From positions 20,119,572 to 20,183,571 of the forward strand of contig CM064872.1 in assembly GCA_032719365.1 (NCBI GenBank): a DNA stretch of 64,000 nt, in the 5' to 3' direction. Origin of the DNA: Prinsepia uniflora. Its lineage: Eukaryota > Streptophyta > Magnoliopsida > Rosales > Rosaceae. Both the position numbers and the translations under genes were made by a program. A model generated the notes under the pieces. The model had not been told where the DNA came from. It did not search any database and worked only from the letters and a program-made list of their open reading frames with translations. This document shows, piece after piece, positions 54,703 through 64,000 of this stretch. The number at the start of each line of letters is the position of its first letter. The first letter of the stretch is position 1.

Positions 54703-55840
54703 TGATAGGTCTTCAATTAAGTATTATTTTATATTATTTTATACTCTTTATACTTGACTTTTAATATTAAAAAATAAAAAATTAGAGAAAATAATATATT
54801 TTGTGGGATTTTTATAGAAATAAATAAAACATCGAATTATGAGCATTTTGGCCAAAGAATCATCTCAATGGGAGTTTTAACGAAAAAGATATGATTGAAA
54901 CAAAGGAGGCCAGCGAAAATAACTTGGAATTTCGGTGGGAAGGTGCTGGAGCCCAAAGAAACCAGTCCAAAAACAGGGAGTCCATTATTTTGAAGCCCAA
55001 CTCGCGTATGGTTTCTCAGCCCATTGTCACGACCCAATTCCAGAAGCCCAAACCTAAAGGCCCATGCCGAGACCCGCGGTGCATGAGCTGACAGCCCCCT
55101 AGTCCCGTCAGCAGACGTGCGCCGAGGTCTGTTCTCCATGCCAGCACGCGTCTACCGCTTCCCAATTTAGTTTCTCGGCGCGCCTGTGTCGAACCACCAC
55201 CTCAAGTCCCTTTTCGGTCCAGCGGAAAAAGGACCGAGATGTCCTTCCCTGACTAGCCGCTGACCGCCGAACCTGCTCCTCTGCTGTCAATGCACGCCTG
55301 CCGACTTCCGTAGCCTTTACAGCTGCTTTTTGGCCGAAATGATTAACTAAAATTCAGCTGGTCCAAGCCAAGTTTTGTCTTGAAAATTTTCTGCATCAAA
55401 TAAGCCTTCCTTAAGAGAAACTATGGCAAAATATTTCCAATACAAAGTTTAGAGTTTGAGACCACATTTCCCGTGTTTTATTTCCACCATCTTCACAAGA
55501 TTTCGTCCGCTGTCGGAAAACCGTGTAAATAACAATCCATTGTTTTCATCCACCTTGAAAGTGTAATAACTGCTCTCCATTTACTTAAACTCTTATTTTT
55601 GTTATTGGTTTTAATTATAGTTCAACATATGTGTGGTATTTTCTTGCTAATACTTGTAAGTGTTAAATACAATCTTCATGTGTCTTACTTTATGAATCTT
55701 AGTTATTTTTTACATTTTAGTGCTTTATACTTCAATTTGATGCTATGTGTTTTATCCGCTATCGGTGCACTTAGAGTAGAATTGAAGAGACTTAATGTTG
55801 ATCCCTGTCGGTGCATTCAGTCAAAAACAAAAGGTAAACC

Positions 55841-58435
55841 TGACAAGACCCGTCCCAACTGGACTTTGATAACCGTGCCATGACCTGCTCCTGTCTGACA
55901 AGTCAACTAAAGTCCCAAAACTGCCCTTCAGCACCAGTCAGACAAGGGATAACTGCACTGATTTCTGCTCATGCCTCCGCCTCTCGATCAGCCTCGAATG
56001 TCGTGCCGCGACCTGGAAGGTCATAAAAAACAAAGGTGTGAGTGGACAAAAATAAGATCATTTAAAACGCATTTCAAAATACCTCATTTACCCTCCAATT
56101 TATCAAACCATGCATGCATAGGGTAAAACATATGTATAACAAGCATCGGCTTTCTAGCCAAATCACATAAAAAGTCAAGTCCCGGCTCTCAGGCCAAACA
56201 TAGGAAAACATAATCACCTGGCCACACAAACCAGAAACCCATACTCAATACCAGTACGCAATCACCATCAACATCAATTAGCACTACTCACAAGTGCACA
56301 ATCAATCAATCAATCAATCCGCACTATTCACAAGTGCACAAACAATCACACAGTCACATCCGCACTATGCGTAGGCCAACATCCAGCCACATTCTCGGGA
56401 TCAGACACATCTGGGCTCAACCCTCGGGCTCAGTCTCATCTGGACGAACACATCCCCAGGCTCAGACACATCCGAGTGGTACATCCAGGCTCAGTTGCAT
56501 CCAAAAAGCTGGCTTACCATAACAACTCACGATCATACCATCATATCCCCAAGCTCCGGTCGACTAGGTGATCCCCCTAGCTCCGACCGTCTGGGCACTC
56601 ACAATCACAATGAAAATCATCCCAGGATCACATCCCAAAACATGTTAAATCAAATCCTTGACTTCAAACCAAGTCAAATTCATTTCCGACTGGGTCTCAA
56701 GCTCAAATACCATTTTCATGTAAATCCATAAAATCTCATTTAAAACATTAAAATAATCCAGAAATCATCCTTAACTTACCAATTAAGTCAAAATATCCAT
56801 TTTGAAACCATTTTGACTCTGGGCCTAGCCCAAAATATCATTTGCATATTTCTCGTAAAATGTTCCCAAAATATCGATTAAAATTATCATTAAATCACAA
56901 TAATCATGCCACATCATCAGAACATCATTGCACATCAAATCATACAATCAATCATGTAAAACATTTAACTATGCATGCATATCAGTTTATAAAACAAACG
57001 TCCACTCACACACCGTCCAAACCGCTCGCTTTCCGAACTGCACGCGTTTCCGTAATTTCCGATATTTTCCAGGAATCTCGAATCCTGTCCAAAATCATTA
57101 TCTAGGGTCACTAACGACTCAATTAACATCATATTAATTCCCCATAATTTTTCGGGAATTAAATACGTATTTTAAACATATATTAAAACTTTGGATACCC
57201 TGAACACTATCGAAAAGATATCCGATTTCCTCGAAACGAGTGCCAAAATATTCGTTACATTAAATAGGACAAAAGTCATGTTGACCTCACCTCGGGAATC
57301 GGGCCCATTTTCCCTCACGCGCCGCCGTGAGTGGCTGCGCGTGAAACTCACACACCTGCTACAGTAACCTGCATAGTCGTCGTCCCAACCAGTTTCTCTG
57401 GTAAACGGATCTTGCGACCCGCGTACTAACCCGATTCAATGTCCATCAATCCTACATCATTTCTTTCAATTCAGTCATCTAACAGCATCGTTATGGACCC
57501 AATTAAAGTTCAGTGAATTCAATTACACGAACACTTAGCTCAATCTATCAGTTCGAACTCGATTATTCGAAGAACTCCCGTACACTGTGCATCGTCTAAT
57601 CTCCATCAATTCTCACCGTTTTCCTTTAATTGATGCATCAGGAAGCATCGTGGGATTCTCATAAACACATTTCCAAATTCAATTTCATCGTTTAATCCCT
57701 CTAGAATCACGACTCAATCCTCAAACTCCTTCTCTGTCACCAGGTCCGTTCAGAGCCCAAACATCATCGATTCCCTTCTTTTTTAATCGAGTTCGCCGGT
57801 TTGGACTCAAGAAGCTTAATCCAAGCTCAATTTCAATGTTTGTGGTCCATAAATTCCAATTCAAAAATCAAGCAATTTGAAGTTCGTGAGTATGGGTCTC
57901 GGCTTTAAGGGTTTGTTGTCCTCAATTTTCTTCTAAGTCCTACTCGATTTTCTCTGTGAAATCGTCCCACTATCTCAGGTTTTACACTTAACCTCATTCA
58001 TCACTCAAATTGATGAATTTAAACGAAGGGGAGGGCGGTTCTTTTTGATGTCTTTGTTATTATTCAAACACGACACACACACAACCAGGCCACCAATCCT
58101 CCAATTGCAGTGACATGTGTCACCTACTGGACAAAATGAGTCACTAAATGCTGATTCATTAATTCTCAGCCACAATTACCATTTTACCCCTGCACAAATA
58201 ATTACCAAAATACCCCTTACAATTCCAGACCCGTAACTTTTCCATCCGAACTCCGTTTGACGCATGTCACCTGTCTACGGATTCAGCGTCCCGAGACCTA
58301 TCCAACGGTACTTACGGAAAGTCCAAACAAGGTCCCGATTAAAAAGTCAACTTTTGGCGTTTATAACCAGGGGCAAAATCGTCATTTCTTTTCAATTTTC
58401 CAATTTTTCCTTTTTCGAATTTCCGGGTCGTTACA
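55841..58435 (-). mobile_element. Solo long LTR in the second Athila LTR
   Basis: The left end is TGACAAGACCCGTCCC and the right end is TTCCGGGTCGTTACA. The target duplication AAACC is perfect (55836-55840 and 58436-58440). 2595 bp, minus orientation. Landmarks: GGTGTGAGTGGAC 56035-56047, ATGCATGCAT 56110-56119 and 56971-56980, GTCCACTCACAC 57000-57011, GC-rich block 57310-57360. Confidence 0.94.
56275..56345 (-). repeat. CACTACTCACAAGTGCACAATCAAT repeats
   Basis: Two copies of CACTAYTCACAAGTGCACAA separated by a short (AATC)n run, in the variable centre of the LTR. Same unit as at 14030-14175. Confidence 0.75.
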
Positions 58436-59663
58436 AAACCATATTGTAAGTGTCGGCCAGTGTCGATGCATTTATAATATTGAAAAATGTATGAAGGTAA
58501 TTGAGATAATTAAGGTAAAATTTCGTGATTGTTTTAATATTTGCAATTATCAGAGCGTTGCTAAGATGTGTGTTTGAAGAAAGTCACGTGTACATAGGTT
58601 AAAATAGAAGTAGAATTAATTTTATATTTCTTTTTACTTGTATTTTTATAATTACACTTTACTCAAAATTCCCCCATCTTATTCTTTTATCATTTTTCAC
58701 TAACCATTATTAATATTCCCTAATTTCCCCAATTAAGAACGATCTCTATTTATCAATACGAAAATGACACAAAAAGGGTTTAAAATATGTATATACTTGA
58801 ATTACGGATTTATTTAAATGCGTATTTTAAGTGTATCAGTCCGGTTTACAAAAGTCAACACTAGCTAACGCTGACGTCACATGTTGATGTCAGATCTAGC
58901 AGATATGGCACTGACAGGGTCTAAAACCCCTACTACGTGGCAACCCCTAACACATGCTACGTGGGGCCAACGATCTCCTACCACGTGGCATCTGACACGT
59001 GTCTGATGACATCATCATGATGTCATGCTGACGTCATCACTCACCGGAGAAGATGACTAGCGTCGCCGTGCACCACTGCTCACTGGCTAGAAAACCTCTA
59101 TTTTTACCTGAAACTTCAAACCTCCATATCTCCCTCATTTCTCAACCAAATCTTAAAAACTCTATATGGAAATTCATCTACTCAAGCCAAGGAATCCAAA
59201 AATGAAACTAGAATTGAGAAAATCTACCTGAATTTGGAGATATAAGCCTCCAAAGTTTCAGCCAAATTTCAAACTCCCAAACTGTGCAATCCTTGCGGTC
59301 CTACCCTTCAAGCCTGAGCTCAACTTGATCCTTGAATTCCCTAGAACCTGTTTCCAGCCATATTTTCCCTCAAAAGCCCCTCAAACTCAAGGTTCCAAGG
59401 TTGGATGTTAATGGGTTTTGTGTGTGTTTTGTGTATGTTGATTTGGATGGGAAACATGAGAGTGAAGAAAATCCAAACAACCTTATCCAATCATCCCAAA
59501 ATATCCATAATTTTCACTTTCCCAAAATGCCCTTCCCTCAATTGGTAAGTCTGTACACATCCTAGGGGTAAAATCATCCAAACATCCAATTAATTTTTGT
59601 AAAATTTCAAAAAAATGTCCAAAATTTTCCGTAAATTCTGAATTTATGGGTCGAGTCGTTACA

Positions 59664-59689
59664 GCTTCTTTTATGTCCTGGTTCACCAC
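59664..59689 (-). pseudogene. Zinc-knuckle exon, right half
   Basis: The minus strand reads GEPGHKR followed by Ser, in frame with Lys-Cys-Thr at 29743. Together these give the C-x4-H-x4-C end of a CCHC zinc knuckle, preceded by the last two bases of a likely Cys codon. The upstream part of the gene lies beyond 59690 and outside the window. Confidence 0.5.
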
Positions 59690-61494
59690 TGACAGGGCCC
59701 AACCCCGAAAACACTCTATATGTTGTACCCGAGCCCTACTCACGTCTGACATGTAACCTAAAGTGCCCACATTACCCTTGAACCTGTCAGACAAGGGATA
59801 CACGTAAGTCTCGCTAGTTCATGCCTCCACCTTTTGAGCCTTGATTCCCGTGCAACACATCTAGAGGGTTACAAAACCAAGAAAACGAGTGAGTAGATAA
59901 AAATAAACATTTTTAAAACATAATTTGAAAACATCCAGCATTTACCCTTCCATTTCCCAAATCGTGCATGCATACAAAAACCCTTCCACTTCGATTTAAA
60001 CAAAACACAATTTATAATTTCGAAATACGTGAAAAGAGTTCTCAAATCAAAAGTAACATTAAACCATCTAAGACCTCGGTAAATCGACATAACTATCACA
60101 CAAGATCCAACCATCACACAAGGCCAATACATATCAATCATGTACAATCATCCCATAATCATCACAATATTAGTCATAAAACCACTAAACTACTAGTTGG
60201 TACACCACTCGGGAAAAGAGCCTTAATCGAAATCCGAGTAGGGACCCGACTCAAGAAAGGAGCCTAGCTCAACATCTCAATCATGTCAGTCTCAGGAAAA
60301 GAGCACAACTTGACATCTGAGACCAACCCACCAATAGGCATAACCACACATACATCATACATCAGGACTTGTCACACCAATAACACACAATCAATCCATA
60401 TCGAACATCACCACATAATTCACATATAGTCAACTCAATGTCATCACAATACTTATACACAGTCAACCACATTCAAACCACCCTCGAAGCACAAGCACAA
60501 TTTCAATCATCATATCATAAGTACACTAGCAATAGGCCATCACATACTCACTCGGGATTCGGAGCTTAGCTCAACATCCGAGTGACATCCGACTCAAGAT
60601 TTAGAGCCTCCAGCTCAACATCTGACACTAATCAACCAACAAGTATCATCACATAACCAAGTCCAAATCACAATAATCACCACAATTCACATCACCAATA
60701 CCAAGAAACACATACTCATATTGCATACTCATATCACATCTCATCGACATCTGAGTCACCAACACAATACCAGTCTTAGGATTTGGAGCCCCTGACTCGA
60801 TGTCTGAGACTAATCAACCAAAAAGCATCATCACATAACCAAGTACAAATCACAGTCATCACCACAGTTCACATCACCAATACCAAGAAACACATACTCA
60901 TATCACATCTCATACCACATATCAAATCCATAATCAGATCCTTATACCAGAAATACTATTTTCCATGAAATCATTTGATAACCAAAACAATCCCACATTA
61001 CAAAAAATTTCATCAAAATTATTGAGAAATCGTTATTCAATTAATCTTTATCCAAATCCATATTTAGAACGAACCCAGAAACGTATACTCGAGAAAACCT
61101 CGTAAAATGAGCCATCAAGTAACTTCCGTAAAATAAACTAGAAATCATACCAGAAATAAAAAAAAAAAAACCCAACCTTATAATCTTTCAAACCATTATA
61201 AGTGATATCCAAACCAAAAACATAGTCAAAACAAGATTGAAAACATAATTTAAGGAAAATCTCGTAAAACGCAAAACAAACCATAATTAATTATAAAATC
61301 ACCGAAAATCCATATAAAATCCCAATCAATCCAATATCATATAAAACACATATAAACAAGTTTAAATCATGTAAGTATGCACACACATAAAAGTTTAGGG
61401 AAAAGAAAGTCCACTCACACACCTCTGTACCGTCGAATCTCACTTTGCACGTATTTCCATAATTTTCGGGAATCTCAAAACCTGTCATAATTCA

Positions 61495-64000
61495 TGATAG
61501 GACCGTCCTTTGAGGAACATTCATAACTGTGCCCGGTCCTGCTCCTGTCTAACAAGTCAGCTGAAGTTCCCAAATTACCTTCAGGACTTGCCAAACAAAG
61601 GACATCCACACACGTGCTCACTCATGCCTCCACTTCTCGATCAGTCTCGATCATTGCGCCACGACCTGGAGGGTCAATAAAAACACAAAAGATGTGAGTG
61701 GACAAAAATAATCAGTTTATAAAATATGTTTACAGAAAAGACATTTCTACACTCCACGTAAAACCAATGCATGCATTCGAAAATCATTTCATAAACCATT
61801 TCATTTCTAGTACCAGAAAACCATGTATGAAAATCAAAATCATTTTCCTTTTTCTCAAACCTCGGCCTTAGCCAGAAACCATAAAGACGGGGCCTCAGCC
61901 CAAAATCATGAATCAAAATCCAAGTACAGAACATAACCCAAAAATCCATCAAGCCATATAAACCGGGCCATTACCCAACACATCCGAAAGCAACAAAAAT
62001 CAACAGTAAATCACAAGTCAATCAATCTGCTGGATCTCAAATGCACCGGAGTCTTTAAACTCAAAACCATGCGCATAATCAGGCATTCCCGGGATATCAA
62101 CGAATCTTTAAACTCAAAACACAATCACAGGCCTCGGGGGGTATCATAACCGGGTCTTTAAACTCAAAACATGTCAATCAAGGGCCCTCCCCCGTCAATC
62201 AACCGAGTCTTTAAACTCAAAACCAGATCCAGCGGTTTTCTTTTCTTTTTCCGGGTCTTTAAACCCAAAACCATTTGTAATTCATAACAAATCCAAAATC
62301 CATCATAGTCCAAATTCCAAATCATATCCATCATCCATTTACAAATCTGAATTAGGAACCGTCATTCCGTAAGCTGGCATCCGGAATAACTATTCCGAAC
62401 CCAAATCCAGAAATCCATTTCCAAGTTTCCAAAACCCGAATCTCGTTCATCAAAACCACTGTTATGAACTGGGCATCAAGCCTGAAATCACCTTTTTCCA
62501 AAATCCATTTGAAGTCTTTGAAATCAAATCATATTTCAAATCACCAAAACCATGGTCAAATTACAACATACTCGAAATCTCGTAAAACGTGCAAATCTGT
62601 AATAATCTCGAAACACGTGCTAAAACCATAAATCATACTCACAATCATAATCAAAACATCATCAAAACATGATACGCACAAATCATATAAAGTCATCCAT
62701 TAAACCATCATCAAAGCATAGGAGAAACTATAGTCTCGAAATACCTGCAATTACGTATCGTATATCTAAATACGTATAAATATGGAAATTGTAATTACCA
62801 TAAACATAAGCATAGAAATCATAAATATAAAGCATAGAAAACGATTATGCATGCATTGAATTTTAGAAAATAAAGTCCACTCACACACTGTCCAAATGGC
62901 TCGCTCCTGAGCTGCACGTTTTTCCATAAATTTCGGAAATCATAATACGTGTCCAAAATCATTATCGAGGGTCACTAACACTTCAATATACTTCATATAA
63001 TTTTTCCCAATTTTTTCGGGATTTTAATACGTATTTTAAATGTACAAGGAAACTTCGGATACCCTGAACACTATCGAAACGATATTCGATTTTCTCAAAA
63101 TTAGTGCCAAAATGTTCGTTACACTAAAAGGAACAAGTTTCATGTTGAACTCACCTCGAAATTTGGCCACACGCGCCCCCACGAGCCGCCGTGAGTGCCT
63201 GCGCGTGAAGCTCACGCGCTGCTACAGTGAAATCAATGTTCATCTCTCTCACCCGGCTGTCTGCTAAACGGGTCATTTAACCCGCGTAGTGACCTGGTCC
63301 AATCTCTGCCAATTTCAGCTCGTTTTCTGTAATTCAAATGTCCAATAGCATCATTAACACCTGAATTTAAGGTCTTTCATCTCAATTTTAGTTATAATTA
63401 CTTCTAACCATCCGACTCAATTCAAATTGTCGAAGCCTGTTCATCATTCAATCCCTTTAGTATTCATCGATTTCTTTAAATTGTTCAGTTAGGCTCATTT
63501 TGACCATGAATTCAAGTTCAATTTGACTTGAACATACCTGTAGATGATTGAACTCAATCATGGAAGTTCCAAGCCGTCGCGGGTCTTGTAATTGATCAAT
63601 TCTTGATCCATTTTTTTCAATTGATCGAACCAAAAGCTTCGTAGGATTATCAGAAACTTTTCTTCGATCTCAATTGCAACCGAAACTTCCTCCAATTACA
63701 CACCCAATCTTCGAACTTCTTCATCCCCCCCCCCATGTCCATTCATAACCAACAGGACACCAATTCCTTTCGTTTTTGCACTGGAACGACTGGAATTGAT
63801 CCCAGGAGACTCAATTAAACCTTAATTCAACTTGGGCTAGCTTACAACTCAAAATTGAATTTTCACTCTCTTAAGGACTAGTTTCGGGTACTTTTCTTCC
63901 TCTCTCAATTTCAATCCTTTGTTCTCCCTCCCTTAATTCTATCCCAGTTCTTCTGTTCACTCAGTTGGGTGTGAGGGAGATCGATCAAGCAAGGTGGCTT
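61495..64000 (-). mobile_element. Long LTR nested at the right edge, incomplete
   Basis: Starts TGATAGGACCGTCCTT after ATTCA. Landmarks: GATGTGAGTGGACA near 61692, ATGCATGCAT near 61768 and 62848, GTCCACTCACAC near 62875, GC-rich block 63172-63225 followed by CTGCTACAGTG. By comparison with 55841-58435, a few hundred bases of the LTR remain beyond the window. Confidence 0.82.
62045..62270 (-). repeat. GTCTTTAAACTCAAAAC repeats
   Basis: Six or more copies of GGGTCTTTAAACTCAAAACC or close variants with spacers of about 20-45 bp, in the variable centre of the LTR. It is a third version of the TTTAAAGAC unit seen at 7875-8035 and 50225-50375. Confidence 0.85.

Larger units (their letters stand above)
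31752..58838 (+). mobile_element. Athila-like Ty3/gypsy retrotransposon, nested and rearranged
   Basis: The order is LTR (31752-33391), tRNA-Asp-type PBS, leader, gag, protease, RT, RNase H, integrase, then a rearranged 3' end: 340 bp of unknown sequence, a second copy of the host flank, and a second LTR (54703-58838). Pentamers GTCTG (31747-31751) and GTCCG (58839-58843) fit a target duplication with one transition. Three long-LTR elements are inserted in the leader, RNase H and second LTR. No env-like ORF and no polypurine tract are present before the second LTR. Protein motifs and the PBS place it in the Athila lineage. Many stops and frameshifts make it inactive. Confidence 0.85.
54703..58838 (+). 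mobile_element. Second Athila-like LTR, flanked by its own GTCCG pair
   Basis: Starts TGATAGGTCTTCAATT, ends TAAGTGTATCA. GTCCG lies on both sides (54698-54702 and 58839-58843), as for a solo LTR. Compared with the first LTR it lacks about 203 bp (equivalent to 32452-32654) including the TATA box, and holds a solo long LTR at 55841-58435. Small extra sequence is present at 55775-55840. Confidence 0.88.
29749..59663 (-). mobile_element. Minus-strand long LTR split by the Athila and Cassandra insertions
   Basis: The left end is TAACACGACCCGCCCC (the expected TG mutated to TA) and the right end is GGGTCGAGTCGTTACA. Flanking pentamers GTTTC (29744-29748) and GCTTC (59664-59668) differ by one transition, and joining at them keeps the zinc-knuckle frame open. 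Retained LTR sequence is 29749-31007, 31748-31751 and 58844-59663. Landmarks: GTGTGAGTGGACA near 29977, ATGCATGCAT near 30038 and 30668. This is the host of the whole 31-58.8 kb stack. Confidence 0.8.
59690..64000 (-). mobile_element. Long LTR in the zinc-knuckle gene, runs off the window
   Basis: Starts TGACAGGGCCCAACCC after ACCAC (candidate target site). Landmarks: GAGTGAGTAGAT near 59888, GTGCATGCAT near 59963, GTCCACTCACAC near 61411. At 61494 it is interrupted by another long LTR. Its centre (60180-60830) has repeated ACTCGGG..GGAGCCT and ACATCTGA words. The right end is not in the window. Confidence 0.8.

Overview
This window is repeat-rich nuclear DNA of a flowering plant, probably a eudicot with a large genome. 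The signs are Ty3/gypsy elements of the Tat and Athila types, a Cassandra TRIM whose LTRs carry 5S-rRNA-like sequence, and about a dozen insertions of one family of very long LTRs. I found no intact host gene, tRNA gene, rRNA array or CRISPR array. Nearly all long open frames are fragments of retroelement genes or chance frames in LTRs. I do not name a species.

Layout. (1) 175-18431: a minus-strand Tat-like element. Its 3' LTR is on the left (175-751), followed by a 111-bp tandem array in its 3' UTR (835-1563), an antisense spliced extra ORF (2034-3282 and 8589-9660), protease and gag (9996-18314), the PBS, and a 34-bp stub of the 5' LTR. It has no RT, RNase H or integrase. It is broken by three long-LTR insertions (3283-8588, 10075-12952, 13560-16813), two of them with perfect 5-bp target duplications. 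(2) 18642-26850: a plus-strand long LTR that itself holds a Cassandra LTR, a minus-strand long LTR and a plus-strand solo LTR. (3) 26851-29748 and 59664-59689: an older gene with a CCHC zinc knuckle on the minus strand, possibly a Mutator-like transposase, which continues past the window. (4) 29749-59663: a minus-strand long LTR inserted in that gene. It was hit by a complete Cassandra (31008-31742) and by an Athila-like element (31752-58838). The Athila element holds a complete non-coding long-LTR element in its leader (34636-44790, which contains a further Athila-like LTR), a solo LTR in RNase H (49655-52393) and another in its second LTR (55841-58435). (5) 59690-64000: two more long LTRs, one inside the other, running off the right edge.

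The deepest stack is five layers: zinc-knuckle gene, long LTR, Athila, non-coding element, Athila-like LTR. Matching target duplications fix the order at most levels.

The long-LTR family starts TGTAACGACCC and ends in a near-inverted copy. Its polypurine context and initiator-Met PBS fit the Tekay/Del chromovirus style, but neither two-LTR copy has readable coding sequence, so they look like LARDs. Every copy complete enough to compare carries the same pair of facing motifs (GTGAGTGGAC with GCATGCAT) around a fast-changing centre filled with copy-specific small tandem repeats. This inverted frame is the least explained structure in the window. Other notable signals are a duplicated flank showing rearrangement at the Athila locus, an in-frame 246-bp duplication of the RT active-site region, and stop codons that mostly look like cytosine-deamination products.
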